Source: Burkholderiales bacterium
Lineage (GTDB): Bacteria > Pseudomonadota > Gammaproteobacteria > Burkholderiales > JAHFRG01
Reading direction: 5' to 3'
Length of the DNA: 57,603 nucleotides
NCBI GenBank assembly: GCA_035518095.1
Contig: DATIXX010000009.1
Coordinates: 1-57,603, forward strand
Part shown: positions 16,802 through 25,740 of the stretch, piece by piece
Position numbering within the stretch: position 1 is the first letter of the stretch
Layout: the number at the start of each line of letters is the position of its first letter
Made by a program: the position numbers and the translations under genes
Notes under the pieces: generated by a model
Told to the model about the DNA's origin: nothing
Database searches by the model: none
Seen by the model: the letters and a program-made list of their open reading frames with translations, nothing else

Positions 16802-17845
16802 TTAGCTGAACTTGTCGTAGCGTATGTTATCGGCGGTCAGCTTGGCTTCCAACAGAAGCATACGTATTGCAGCATCAACTGCCGGGGGCGGCCCGGCAAG
16901 GTAGGCGCGCAGGTTCTGGTACTTGCCGGCCATCTCACGCCTGGCTACCTCGTGCACCATACCGCGCTCGAATCGCAGCAGAGGATATTTCTCTGAGGCT
17001 GCGGGAGGCACACCCTCGTCGGAGAGGGCCACGACGATGCTCAGCTTTTGCGGGAATTCCCGGCGGAAAGCGCTAAGCTCGTCCAAGTAGAAAGCATCCT
17101 TCATCAAGCGCACGCCGAAATAGATGTAGCCTTGGTATTGTTCGAAATAGCGCTCCTGAAACGCGCGCGACAGAATCGACATCATGCCGGCGATGCCGCT
17201 GCCGCCAGCAATGCACAAGACGTTCTTGGCGAGGCTCGGGTAGAAAGTGGCCTTGCCGAGCGGACCGATCAGGCCGAGTCGCGCTCCTATCGCTTTGCCT
17301 GAAAACAGCCAGTCGGAAAAACCCCCGCCGGGTTTTTTTTTGATTACAAATTCGAGGCGCCGCGTCTGGCGATTGAAATTCGCCATGGAGTAGCCGCGCA
17401 TGCCCGGCACACCGGGCGCAGCCACCACCATGAATTGCCCGGCGTCGAAACTGCACGACGCATCCAAGGCCACTTGGATTGCCGCCACGTCGTGGGTTAG
17501 GGCGCGTATAGCGTCGACTGTGCCGGTCATGGGTTTAACAGGACATAAACCCGGGTCGGTGGCGTAGACGAATTGGGGCACTTCGACGGTGACGTCGCCT
17601 CGCGCCGAGCATTGGCACATCAGAAATTCGCCCAGTTTCGGCTTGACGTATTTCTTGCCCGGTGCTTCGTGCCAGCCGTCCTCGATCTTTCCGTCGATCA
17701 GCTTGGCCTTACAGGTGCCGCAGGTGCCTGTGCCACATTCGTAAGGCAGCTCAATCTCGGCCCGCAGCCCGGCGTAGAGGATTTTCTCCCCTTCAGCTGC
17801 CTCATACTGATAGGTGCGGTTTCTGGCATTGACCTGGACACGCAC
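16802..17845 (-). CDS. NADH:ferredoxin reductase (2Fe-2S plus FAD/NAD domains)
   Basis: This is the reductase component of a multi-part oxygenase, passing electrons from NAD(P)H through FAD and a plant-type [2Fe-2S] centre to the Rieske ferredoxin. The 347-residue product has an N-terminal ferredoxin domain with Cys 37, 42, 45 and 77 (CGTGTCGTCK ... LMCQC), an FAD-binding domain with the RxYS motif (RGYSMANF) and an NAD domain (CIAGGSGIAGMMSILSRAF), ending with YLAGPPPAV. This order matches phenol hydroxylase and methane or methanesulfonate monooxygenase reductases. It begins with GTG, 20 bases after the beta-subunit gene. The family is certain; the cognate partner is inferred from the operon. 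Confidence 0.9.
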   Translation of the reverse strand: MRVQVNARNRTYQYEAAEGEKILYAGLRAEIELPYECGTGTCGTCKAKLIDGKIEDGWHEAPGKKYVKPKLGEFLMCQCSARGDVTVEVPQFVYATDPGLCPVKPMTGTVDAIRALTHDVAAIQVALDASCSFDAGQFMVVAAPGVPGMRGYSMANFNRQTRRLEFVIKKKPGGGFSDWLFSGKAIGARLGLIGPLGKATFYPSLAKNVLCIAGGSGIAGMMSILSRAFQERYFEQYQGYIYFGVRLMKDAFYLDELSAFRREFPQKLSIVVALSDEGVPPAASEKYPLLRFERGMVHEVARREMAGKYQNLRAYLAGPPPAVDAAIRMLLLEAKLTADNIRYDKFS

Positions 17846-17865
17846 GCTGGCAAAGACCCGGATCC

Positions 17866-18321
17866 CTAGAACGGGATGTGGTAACCGGCGCCCAGCTCGC
17901 GTGTGACCAACCTGACTACGCGTTTGAGCAGTTTGGGCGCGCTGCCGCCAAGTTTGACCGTATCATAATAGCGTCCGACGGCGAACAGCGCCGTGCTGCC
18001 GCCGTCGAGCGCGGTGCGGAACACCTGTAGCGCCGACACTACGTCGGCGCGCTCGCCCTCACAGCTGACCCTGTAGACCGTCGCATGGCGCGTCAGTGGC
18101 GAATGGTCGCTGTTATGCCGCGGAAGGTTGGTCAACAGCGTGTCCATGCCGGCCTTGTCGTGATCGAGCCAGGTCATGTCCTTGCGGATTTCCGGACTGA
18201 AAGCGGCGATGCTATAGCGGAAACTCTCGTCGCACAGCTCCAGGAACCCCTTGAAATCCTGCTCGTCAAGCGCCAAGCACGTCCGGTAGACCAGCTCTTC
18301 GATTTGCTGCCGTTGGTCCAT
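17866..18321 (-). CDS. Rieske oxygenase small (beta) subunit
   Basis: The 151-residue product has the NTF2-like alpha+beta fold of ring-hydroxylating oxygenase beta subunits, which are structural partners of the alpha subunit. It opens with EELVYRTCLALDEQDFKGFL and contains SPEIRKDMTWLDHDKAGM and LTRHATVYRVS. From memory these resemble the small subunit of methanesulfonate monooxygenases more than those of aromatic dioxygenases; this needs an alignment. The start at 18321 lies 16 bases after the alpha gene; the longer frame to 18450 would overlap alpha. It should form a hexameric alpha3beta3 enzyme with the alpha subunit. Confidence 0.85.
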   Translation of the reverse strand: MDQRQQIEELVYRTCLALDEQDFKGFLELCDESFRYSIAAFSPEIRKDMTWLDHDKAGMDTLLTNLPRHNSDHSPLTRHATVYRVSCEGERADVVSALQVFRTALDGGSTALFAVGRYYDTVKLGGSAPKLLKRVVRLVTRELGAGYHIPF

Positions 18322-18337
18322 GGTTTTGGTTTTCTTT

Positions 18338-19555
18338 TCAGGCGACGGCGCGAGCCGGTTCCGGGCGGCCTTCCCGGAATGGGTCGTATGCAGGGCGTCC
18401 CATGCGTCTGCTCCATTCGGCGTAGAAATGCCGCATGCCAATCTCGTCATGAATGGTACTGTTCTCCTCGCGCCCGTGGATTACCCATCGGCTGTCGGTG
18501 CCTTCGTGCATGGCGCGTCCCTGGCCGTATACCGCGAGGAGATCCTCATGCAGGTTGCGGCCAAACGGGCTCCAGATGGTATTGTGGTCGAATATTCGTT
18601 CGGCGCGTTCCTCCGGCGTGTCGCGCTTTAGACCAAGGCCGCGGAATTCAATCATCACCTTGTTGGGGCCGAGCGGCACCGAAGTATCGATGCGCAGAAC
18701 CGAAGTTCGCAAGTTGTAGGTCATGCCTGGAAACAGGTCGATCAGGATCCAGCCACCAGGGGCCAAGCCGGGCCAGCCGATCTTTCTTACTTTGCTCCCC
18801 GCATAGGCGTCGTACTTGATTTCCATTGAGCCAACTGACGCATGGCCATTTGTATAACCAACGTATTTGCGGTCGAAATAGCCGGGCTGCATCATGCCGG
18901 TAATACGGTTGAAGTAGTGCAAGAAGTCGTGATAGAACTCGCTATTTGTGTCGTGCCACAGCTTATAGTTAGTGTTGATCACCGCCTTGTGGAAATGGAA
19001 CACCTCCATCGGCTCTCGCATGTGCGGCTCGAGCAGGTCCAGTGCCGGGCCGATGTAATCCTTCAGAGTGCAGCTCGCATCGTCAAGGTTGACCCAGACA
19101 AAACCGCCGAAGCCGACCTCGGTCTTGACCGCGCGCAATCCGGTGTCTTCTTTGCGATAACGGTTCTGGTAGCCCTGCTCGGCGCGCGAGATGTCGATGC
19201 AGTTGCCGCACGTATCGAATGACCAAGCGTGGAAGATGCAGGTCATGCGTTTGGCATTGCCTGCCGGATCGTAGAGGATGGTGTTGCCGCGGTGCGGGCA
19301 GATATTGTAGAAGCCGCGTACCTTCGTGTCTTCACCGCGCACGATGATCAGCGGCACGCCGGTCGGATGCGTGAACAGACGGTAGTCATAGGCGCCGGGA
19401 ATCTCGGATTCATGACAGGCAATGATCCAGGAACTCTTGAATAGTTTTTCTTTTTCTTCCTCGAAAATCGTCGGGTCGGTGTAAATGCGCGAATCGACGT
19501 AGTGGGAATTCGGGAACTTCGGCTTGGCAGCCCATTCCGCGGCGTTTTTGAACAT
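18338..19555 (-). CDS. Rieske oxygenase catalytic (alpha) subunit, candidate sulfonate monooxygenase
   Basis: This is the oxygenase large subunit with a Rieske centre and a mononuclear iron site. In the 405-residue product the Rieske ligands are Cys 86, His 88, Cys 106 and His 109, with the common 17-residue spacing. The iron site is in NSEFYHDFLHYF: His 209 and His 213, spaced by three residues rather than the usual four, and Glu 206 at the bridging position that is usually Asp. A strong AAGGAG site precedes ATG 19555. It heads the long minus-strand operon. Operon content resembles methanesulfonate monooxygenase loci (oxygenase, ferredoxin, reductase, NitT/TauT-type importer), but the published MsmA has a 26-residue Rieske spacing, so it is not a close copy. 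An aromatic substrate remains possible. Confidence 0.85.
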   Translation of the reverse strand: MFKNAAEWAAKPKFPNSHYVDSRIYTDPTIFEEEKEKLFKSSWIIACHESEIPGAYDYRLFTHPTGVPLIIVRGEDTKVRGFYNICPHRGNTILYDPAGNAKRMTCIFHAWSFDTCGNCIDISRAEQGYQNRYRKEDTGLRAVKTEVGFGGFVWVNLDDASCTLKDYIGPALDLLEPHMREPMEVFHFHKAVINTNYKLWHDTNSEFYHDFLHYFNRITGMMQPGYFDRKYVGYTNGHASVGSMEIKYDAYAGSKVRKIGWPGLAPGGWILIDLFPGMTYNLRTSVLRIDTSVPLGPNKVMIEFRGLGLKRDTPEERAERIFDHNTIWSPFGRNLHEDLLAVYGQGRAMHEGTDSRWVIHGREENSTIHDEIGMRHFYAEWSRRMGRPAYDPFREGRPEPARAVA

Positions 19556-19904
19556 GATAATCTCCTTCGTGGTAAGCAGACTTCAGACACACGACCGAAT
19601 AGGTTTTACACCACGCCACGCCAGTGTGTCAACAAAACCGGCTCTCCGCCTTCAGGAATTGATTACGATCCGCGGTTTCCGATTGACCCAACCCGCGAAG
19701 TTCACCAGCAAAGACGCGAGTGTGATCCGCGCGTAGGGCCACGCTGTGACGGAATTTGAATAATCGCCCGTGAAGCGTAAAATGTCGCGGAAGTTAGTGG
19801 GCCGTTGCGATTGCTGGACGGTGGCAAATTCCCGTCGCGTATCCTTTTTGTCATCCGCGCCGCTTGCGCCCCAAAGTCCTATTAAAAGAACCTGACACGA
19901 CCGA
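19556..19904. promoter_or_regulatory. Divergent control region between the oxygenase operon and sat
   Basis: These 349 bases lie between two genes read away from each other, so promoters for both the long minus-strand operon and sat must be here or close by. I can see the AAGGAG ribosome site of the oxygenase gene at its left edge. I cannot point to convincing -35/-10 hexamers or an operator repeat. No regulator gene is adjacent. Confidence 0.5.
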
Positions 19905-21122
19905 ATGCAACAACTCGTAAATCCTCACGGAGGAGGATCGCTCAAGCCACTCGCGCTGCAAGGCGCAGAACTCCACGCGGAGCGCGCGCGCGCCAGGACA
20001 CTTCCGCAGGTGCGCATCAGTTCGCGCGAGAAAGGCGACCTCATCATGCTCGGCATCGGCGGCTTCACCCCGCTCGAGGGGTTCATGACGCATGCCGACT
20101 GGAAGAGCGTGTGCAGTGATTATTCTCTGGCGAACGGCGTATTCTGGCCGATTCCTATCACACTCTCGGCGGAAAAAGCGAGCGCAAATGCGATTCCCAT
20201 CGGCGCCGAGATCGCGCTCGCGGATCCAGAGGATGGCGCGACGCTCGCAACCATGAAGGTATTGGAGAAGTATGCAATCGACAAGGCACACGAGTGTAAG
20301 TCGGTGTTCCGGACAGTGGACGTGGCGCATCCGGGCGTGATGATGGTCATGGAGCAATCGGAGGTGAACCTTGCCGGTCCGGTGAAAGTGGTTTCCGACG
20401 GTGGCTTCAAGGCAAAGTATGGTTCCCTGTTCATGACCCCGGCAGAGACGCGCGCCGAGTTCGAAAGGCTCGGCTGGTCGCGCGTCGCCGCGTTCCAGAC
20501 GCGCAATCCGATGCACCGCTCGCACGAATACCTAACGAAGATAGCGATCGAAGTCTGTGACGGGGTGCTGGTGCACTCGCTGCTCGGCAATCTGAAGCCC
20601 GGCGATATTCCCGCGGAGGTGCGCACGCGCGCGATCGCTGTGCTGATCGAGCGCTATTTCGTGAAGAACACCGTGGTGCAGGCGGGCTATCCGCTCGACA
20701 TGCGCTACGCGGGGCCCCGCGAGGCGTTGCTGCACGCGCTGTTCCGTCAGAACTACGGCTGCTCGCACTTGCTTGTGGGTCGCGACCACGCGGGCGTAGG
20801 CAGCTACTACGGGCCGTTCGACGCTCACAGGATTTTTGACGAAGTTCCGAAGGGCGCGCTCGAAATCGAGCCGCTCAAGATCGACTGGACTTTCTGGTGC
20901 TACCAGTGTGGCGGCATGGCCTCGGGGCGCACCTGCCCGCACGAGGACAAGGACCGCCTGCTGGTCTCGGGCACGAAACTCAGGAAGTGGCTCTCAGAAG
21001 GCAGCGCCGTGCCGGCGGAGTTCAGCCGGCCTGAGGTGCTGGATATTCTGCGCGAGTACTATGCCTCACTCGAAGCGTGCGAGAAGGTCGAAATAAAGCT
21101 GGCGGGCCACTCGGCCCGTTGA
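19905..21122 (+). CDS. sat: Dissimilatory ATP sulfurylase
   Basis: Sat converts adenylylsulfate (APS) and pyrophosphate to ATP and sulfate in sulfur oxidisers, or runs the reverse in assimilation. The 405-residue homo-oligomer type is shown by [12 protein letters not shown] (197-208), which holds the catalytic Gln-x-Arg-Asn and His residues, and by [10 protein letters not shown] (291-300). The block [15 protein letters not shown] (332-346) carries Cys 332, 335 and 344 and His 346, close to the zinc site known in some bacterial and archaeal Sat proteins. It is the single-chain form, not CysDN, and fits the aprMBA operon 1 kb away on the other strand. No strong ribosome site is visible before ATG 19905. 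Confidence 0.95.
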   Translation: MQQLVNPHGGGSLKPLALQGAELHAERARARTLPQVRISSREKGDLIMLGIGGFTPLEGFMTHADWKSVCSDYSLANGVFWPIPITLSAEKASANAIPIGAEIALADPEDGATLATMKVLEKYAIDKAHECKSVFRTVDVAHPGVMMVMEQSEVNLAGPVKVVSDGGFKAKYGSLFMTPAETRAEFERLGWSRVAAFQTRNPMHRSHEYLTKIAIEVCDGVLVHSLLGNLKPGDIPAEVRTRAIAVLIERYFVKNTVVQAGYPLDMRYAGPREALLHALFRQNYGCSHLLVGRDHAGVGSYYGPFDAHRIFDEVPKGALEIEPLKIDWTFWCYQCGGMASGRTCPHEDKDRLLVSGTKLRKWLSEGSAVPAEFSRPEVLDILREYYASLEACEKVEIKLAGHSAR

Positions 21123-21257
21123 AAAAAATGCTTCACCACGAGGAAATATGAAAGAGCACCGACAGAACCGTCGTGCGATCGATTTTGTGCATGCTCTTTG
21201 GCTCAGGCGCGTGATCAAGGATCGGTAGCGAAAGCCATTTGCCCAACCGGGTTTCCT

Positions 21258-21830
21258 TCACATACCGGGCTGCGCCTTTTTGCGTTTGCTGGTCGCAATG
21301 ACCACTGAAGTAATCGTTGGCCGGGGAACGGGCCGGATCTTGAATTCCATCGCCTTCAAATCGCCGAATACATAAGTCGCCGGCGCACCCACGCCGGCGA
21401 CCGTGCCGGGGTCGATACGCAGCGTTTCTTTCCCTTTTATGTTCCGAATGCGTTCAATGGCGGCGTGGTGTTCATGGCCGTTGCACACGAGATCGTAATC
21501 ACCCGTAAGCGCCATGGCCTTCGCGTAATGCGGGTAATGCACCATGAATATCCGCTTTTGCGCCAGCGTGAAGGATCCGTCCTGACCGTAATAATGCACG
21601 CGATTTTCCGGCTTGTGCGCGAACTTGGATAAATTAAACAGGTCACCCGTGTTGTTGCCATGAACCAAGTGGATCGGCAGTCCCAGCGCCGTGATCACGT
21701 ACAGCGTGTAGGGCGCCACCAGATCGCCGCAATGCAATACTGCTTGCGCACCAAGCGATTTCGCTTCAGTAACGGCCGCAGCCAGATGGTCGCGATGGTC
21801 GTGGCTGTCGGAAACGATGCAGATTTTCAT
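21258..21830 (-). CDS. YfcE/MJ0936-like metallophosphoesterase
   Basis: This is a cytoplasmic calcineurin-like phosphodiesterase of the small two-metal type. The 190-residue product shows the metal-ligand series: VSDSHDH (8-12), LHCGDL, HGNNTGD, MVHYPHY and CNGHEHHAA. Members hydrolyse phosphodiesters such as bis-p-nitrophenyl phosphate or cyclic nucleotides in vitro; the physiological substrate is usually unknown. It lies between sat and aprMBA and converges on sat, so the placement may be incidental. The basic C-terminal tail (SKRKKAQPG) is unusual. Confidence 0.88.
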   Translation of the reverse strand: MKICIVSDSHDHRDHLAAAVTEAKSLGAQAVLHCGDLVAPYTLYVITALGLPIHLVHGNNTGDLFNLSKFAHKPENRVHYYGQDGSFTLAQKRIFMVHYPHYAKAMALTGDYDLVCNGHEHHAAIERIRNIKGKETLRIDPGTVAGVGAPATYVFGDLKAMEFKIRPVPRPTITSVVIATSKRKKAQPGM

Positions 21831-22110
21831 TGATGGCTGTTTTCCTAAAACGAACTGCGCCCATCCGAGAACCCGTTACTGCATCGAGCAGAGCCAAGCG
21901 TCGCTCGAGACTGAGCACGAGCGGTTTGCCCCCGTCCACCGGTTTGCTCTCGTGAAATACCCGGGTTAATCACGTGCGCAATAACTCGAAGCCCTCGATG
22001 ATGCGGTGGACGGGAAGTTTCGACATCGTCCACTCACGTGTCTTTGGATCATATCCCGTTCGGGTCATACTTCGAGCCCGTGATCTTGGGGGGCTCAAAG
22101 TTCAGCCCCG

Positions 22111-23955
22111 TCAGTCGACGATGTGGTAGACCGGCGCCTTCTCCAAGGCCCACTTGCCGCTATTCCGGTCGTAGCGAGACAGGGTGAAGCAATGCCAGTT
22201 CTCGTCATCCAGCTTTATATGATCGCCCCGATAGTAGTACCCGGGCCACCGCGTTTCTTCGCGGAACAGCGTGTGATGGGTCACGGACTCCGACGCCAGA
22301 AGCCGATGGTGCAGCTCCCACGCACGCTGTAGCTGGTGCAGGTCTTCGGCGCCCATGCGGCTCATGTCCTCCTTCAGCATGCCGAGCAGCTCGAGCCCGC
22401 GGTTGAGCAGCGCGCTGTTGGTCATGTAGTTGGTGCTGATGCCGCCGACGTATTCGTCCATGATCTTCTCGAGGCGCTGGAGACCCTGCATCGGCAGAAG
22501 ATAACTCGGCGATACGGTTCCGGCGACAATCTCGTTGCGGCCGACCCGGTAGTTCTCCAGCGGCTGGTAGATCAGCTTCTCGAGGTCGCGATATTCCTGC
22601 TCGCTGACCTGCGGCTGCGCCTTGCCCATGTCCATCACGTACTTGACCGCCGCCTTGGCGGCGATGCGGCCTTCCGTGAAGGACCCCGAGGAGAACTTGT
22701 GGGCGCTGCCGCCGATGGCGTCGCCTGCGCCGAAGAGCCCGTCGACGGTCATCATGCGGTTGTATCCCCACTGGTATTCGCTGGGGGCATAGTCTTCCGG
22801 TCCGCTCGCCCACGCACCGGAGCAAGTGGCGTGCGAGCCCATCACATAGGGCTCGGAGGTAGTGAGCTCGGGGTTGGTGTGCTTGGGATCGATATTCTGC
22901 GACGCCCACACGACCGCCTGCCCGATCGTCATGCCGAGGAAATTCTCCCAACCTACGGTCTCCTTGTGCGGGTCCTGGAAGGCCTCCTTGGTCACCATGC
23001 GAATCGGGCCGCGGCCGGCCGCGAGCTCCTTGAGCAGGGCGTGGTTACGCAGGCAGGTCGGCACCGGGTGATGGTCGATATAGTCCCCCACCAGAGCCTT
23101 CGTGTCCTCGTACCATCGCTTTTCGTACTCCTCGCCGTAGCCGTTCTCCGTGTACGTCTTCAGATGCAGGAAGTAGGCGCCGACGGGGCCGTAGCCGTCC
23201 TTAAAACGGGTCAGGACGATGCGGTTTTCCATCTGCGTCATCTTGGCGCCGACCTGGATCGGCAGTGCGTAGGCCGACGCGCTGCTCCAGGGCGCATACC
23301 AGGTCCGCCCCATCCCCTCGCCCACGGCGCGCGGCTTAAAGATGTGCGACGCGCCGCCCGCGGCGATGATCACCGCCTTCGCACGGAACACGTAATAATC
23401 CCCAGTGCGCACGTTGAAACCGACGGCGCCGGCGACGCGGTTGGCCTTGCCGCTGTCCATCAGCAGGTGGGTCACCATGATCCGGTTGTAGACCTCGGAC
23501 GCGGCCTTGCGCGCCGCTTCGGCGACGATCGGCTTGTAGCTCTCGCCATGGATCATGATCTGCCACTTGCCTTCACGCTGGTACCGTCCGGTCTTGGGGT
23601 CGCGCATCATCGGCAGGCCCCATTCCTCGAACTTGTGCACCGTAGCATCCACGTGCCGGGCGATGTCGTAGCCCAGGTCCTCGCGCACCAGGCCCATGAG
23701 GTCGTTGCGGGCGTAGCGGACGTGGTCCTCGGGCTGGTTCTCGCCCCATTGCATGCCCATGTAGCAGTTGATCGCGTACAGGCCCTGCGCGACCGCGCCG
23801 CTGCGCTCGATGTTCGCCTTCTCGACGCACACGATCTTCAGATCGCGCCCCCAGTAGCGCGACTCGTAGGTGGCCCCGCAGCCGGCCATGCCGCCGCCGA
23901 CGACGAGAATGTCCGCCTCGACAAAAACCGTCTTTCTGCCTCGAAACAGTCCCAT
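22111..23955 (-). CDS. aprA: Adenylylsulfate reductase alpha subunit (FAD)
   Basis: AprA is the flavoprotein subunit of APS reductase. In sulfur oxidisers the enzyme works in reverse, joining sulfite to AMP to make APS. The 614-residue product starts with a Rossmann motif (DILVVGGGMAGCGATYESR, 15-33) and carries many family blocks, such as GAVAQGLYAINCYMG, GDYIDHHPVPTCLRNH and FGAGDAIGGSAHKFSSGSF. The start ATG 23955 overlaps the aprB stop as TGATG. The enzyme acts in the cytoplasm with AprB, passing electrons to the AprM membrane anchor. Length and motifs are normal. The upstream extension of the frame is read-through of aprB in another frame and is not coding. Confidence 0.97.
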   Translation of the reverse strand: MGLFRGRKTVFVEADILVVGGGMAGCGATYESRYWGRDLKIVCVEKANIERSGAVAQGLYAINCYMGMQWGENQPEDHVRYARNDLMGLVREDLGYDIARHVDATVHKFEEWGLPMMRDPKTGRYQREGKWQIMIHGESYKPIVAEAARKAASEVYNRIMVTHLLMDSGKANRVAGAVGFNVRTGDYYVFRAKAVIIAAGGASHIFKPRAVGEGMGRTWYAPWSSASAYALPIQVGAKMTQMENRIVLTRFKDGYGPVGAYFLHLKTYTENGYGEEYEKRWYEDTKALVGDYIDHHPVPTCLRNHALLKELAAGRGPIRMVTKEAFQDPHKETVGWENFLGMTIGQAVVWASQNIDPKHTNPELTTSEPYVMGSHATCSGAWASGPEDYAPSEYQWGYNRMMTVDGLFGAGDAIGGSAHKFSSGSFTEGRIAAKAAVKYVMDMGKAQPQVSEQEYRDLEKLIYQPLENYRVGRNEIVAGTVSPSYLLPMQGLQRLEKIMDEYVGGISTNYMTNSALLNRGLELLGMLKEDMSRMGAEDLHQLQRAWELHHRLLASESVTHHTLFREETRWPGYYYRGDHIKLDDENWHCFTLSRYDRNSGKWALEKAPVYHIVD

Positions 23956-24419
23956 CACACCAGTCCCCGCTTGAGTTGATCCGGGCGTAGCGTGGGCAAT
24001 CCCCCCTTGATATTGAGCGCTTCCGGCTCGTGCGCGAGCTCCTGCCTGGTGAAGTCCTCGGGCCGCGGCGCATCGTACTCGGCTGGCCCCTTGATCGATC
24101 CCCAAGGCGTCGTGCGGATCGGCGACACAAAATTCTTCTCACGCCCGTCCCGGAACTTGAGCCGCCACGATATCGTCCCTTTGGCCTCTTCGCGCAGCGC
24201 GCGGACGCTGTGGCCCAAGGGAGCGAAGTCGGCATAACCGCGGCAATCGATGGCGTGTTGCGGGCAGGCCTTCACGCAGCAGTAACACTCCCAGCACATG
24301 TTCGGCTCGATGTTGAGTGCGCGCCGGTAGGTTTTGTCGATGTGCATGATGTCCGACGGGCAGATGTCGACGCAGTGCCCGCAGCCGTCGCATCGGGTCA
24401 TGTAGACGAAGGTCGGCAT
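23955..24419 (-). CDS. aprB: Adenylylsulfate reductase beta subunit (two 4Fe-4S)
   Basis: AprB is the iron-sulfur subunit that takes electrons from the AprA flavin. The 154-residue product has two cubane sites, CDGCGHCVDICP (10-21) and CWECYCCVKACP (42-53), followed by the C-terminal arm that wraps around AprA. A GAGAGG site precedes ATG 24419, and the stop overlaps the aprA start. Gene order aprM-aprB-aprA in transcription matches the AprM-type locus of chemotrophic sulfur oxidisers. Confidence 0.97.
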   Translation of the reverse strand: MPTFVYMTRCDGCGHCVDICPSDIMHIDKTYRRALNIEPNMCWECYCCVKACPQHAIDCRGYADFAPLGHSVRALREEAKGTISWRLKFRDGREKNFVSPIRTTPWGSIKGPAEYDAPRPEDFTRQELAHEPEALNIKGGLPTLRPDQLKRGLV

Positions 24420-24430
24420 GTCGTTGCCTC

Positions 24431-25219
24431 TCAGTAGTGCCGTGGCTGTTCGCGCGCGCTGCCGAATCGCTCAGGCGCGTCGGCGGGCGCGGGCAGGTTG
24501 CTGCGGGTCTCGTTCGCGTAGGAAACCCTTTTCTCGAAGGCCGCCGCGGGTTTGAAGAACATGTGGGCGAACTTGGACCACGGCACCGATCCGAACAACA
24601 CCGTCATTGCGATCACGTACAAGGCGAGCAGCATGTCGGCCCCCGCGCTGCCGATCGCTTGCAGGAAGGCCCAGATCAAGCCCAGCGTCGCGCTGCCCAG
24701 AAGCGACAGGATGAACAGGTCCGCGCGCATGATGCGGAACGGCGATTGGCCCTCGGCGGCGACATCGGCCCGGATGAAGAACCAGAACCAGTATCCGCCG
24801 ACGCAGATCATCAGGCCGCCGATCCACCACAGCAGCGGCACAATGCCGGGCGTCGGAGTCTCCGCGGTCGGGTAGCCGAACACCATGATGGCGGTGGTGA
24901 AGAAGTAAATCAGGAAGCCGTACATGGTCAGCAGATGGGCGACCCGGCGACGCAGGTTGCAGAATTCCCCCGATGTGAGGAAGTCGACCACGCCGGTCTG
25001 GATGGCGATCACCACCAGTTCGCCGCGGCCGACCTGCTTCGCCCCTTTGCTTTTCGATTTCCGCCAGTTATCGAAAAAATACTTTGCGCTTCCCTTGTGC
25101 ACGATGTCGGCCAGCGTCCCTGTCGCAACCAGCACGATCATGACGACGACATAGGCCTGCATGACGGCGGGCGGTATGGACGCCGAAAGCGCGGCAAATG
25201 GATTGCTGGTGAGCATCAT
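24431..25219 (-). CDS. aprM: Adenylylsulfate reductase membrane anchor AprM
   Basis: AprM is the proposed membrane anchor that links AprBA to the quinone pool in many sulfur oxidisers, in place of QmoABC. The 262-residue product has five to six hydrophobic segments (for example 19-36, 95-112, 128-150, 168-192, 197-214) with His and Arg residues near their ends, and an amphipathic first loop (WRKSKSKGAKQVGRGE). A GAGGAG site lies before the tandem ATG at 25219/25216. It is first in the operon, 11 bases before aprB. The identification rests on position and membrane layout, supported by the intact aprBA downstream. Confidence 0.88.
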   Translation of the reverse strand: MMLTSNPFAALSASIPPAVMQAYVVVMIVLVATGTLADIVHKGSAKYFFDNWRKSKSKGAKQVGRGELVVIAIQTGVVDFLTSGEFCNLRRRVAHLLTMYGFLIYFFTTAIMVFGYPTAETPTPGIVPLLWWIGGLMICVGGYWFWFFIRADVAAEGQSPFRIMRADLFILSLLGSATLGLIWAFLQAIGSAGADMLLALYVIAMTVLFGSVPWSKFAHMFFKPAAAFEKRVSYANETRSNLPAPADAPERFGSAREQPRHY

Positions 25220-25740
25220 TGGTCTCCTCGCCGTCCCCCGGGGTTCTAAGCGTCGCGCGCCGAGCCCCGGCCTTTTATCTTCTTCAAATAAATATACTCT
25301 ACATTTTTCCGCGAGCAAAATTTCAACGTCCCGGACGACTTCTTATGCTCCGAAAAAACTTTTATTTGCTTCCCCAGCTTTTCAAGCAAGACAAACATCT
25401 GGCCCGGTGGGTATTGCAAATTTGCCGCACTCGCGATGCCGTCGCGGCAGGTATTTATTTGCGGCAAAGTAAAGTATCAAGATCTGGTGATTCGCCGCTT
25501 CAAGCAGCAGATGCAAACGGGGCGTCAGGTCTTGCAATCAAAAAATCCATACCGGGGGTCAGGCCTAGCGTTAACGTACTGATTTCTCATGGTTGCGTAC
25601 GGCACGACTCACGCTACTGTAATGTACCCCAAAATGACGAGCGATCTGAGGTAAGCGTGTAATGGCCCGTTTGAAACACCTGCGCTTACATCGCGGACCG
25701 CACCGACCACCAAAGCTGATTGGACGTCTATTGACTTACA
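25220..25740. other. Intergenic stretch upstream of aprM, with transposase debris
   Basis: The left part should hold the aprM promoter. The motif GTCAGGTCTTGCAAT at 25524-25538, and a second GGGGTCAGG at 25555, resemble the ends of REP-type elements that travel with IS200-like transposases. The right part is the decayed transposase tail listed at 25558-25663. Open frames here are short and unconvincing. Confidence 0.5.
25558..25663 (-). pseudogene. Decayed transposase C-terminus, repeat copy 1
   Basis: Minus-strand translation gives QIARHFGVHYSSVSRAVRNH followed by a stop. This is the C-terminal helix-turn-helix typical of REP-associated (IS200-like) tyrosine transposases. An extra base just before this block shifts the frame compared with copy 2 at 27821-27925. 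The two copies agree over about 100 bases. They lie in the same orientation on either side of the small Cys-rich gene and the yeiH-type exporter. Only the tail of the transposase is left; there is no catalytic Tyr/His domain. Confidence 0.7.

Noticed and set aside
22336..23979. 547-codon plus-strand frame opposite aprA
   Set aside because: It is a mirror frame caused by high GC and codon use of aprA, which is certain on the other strand.
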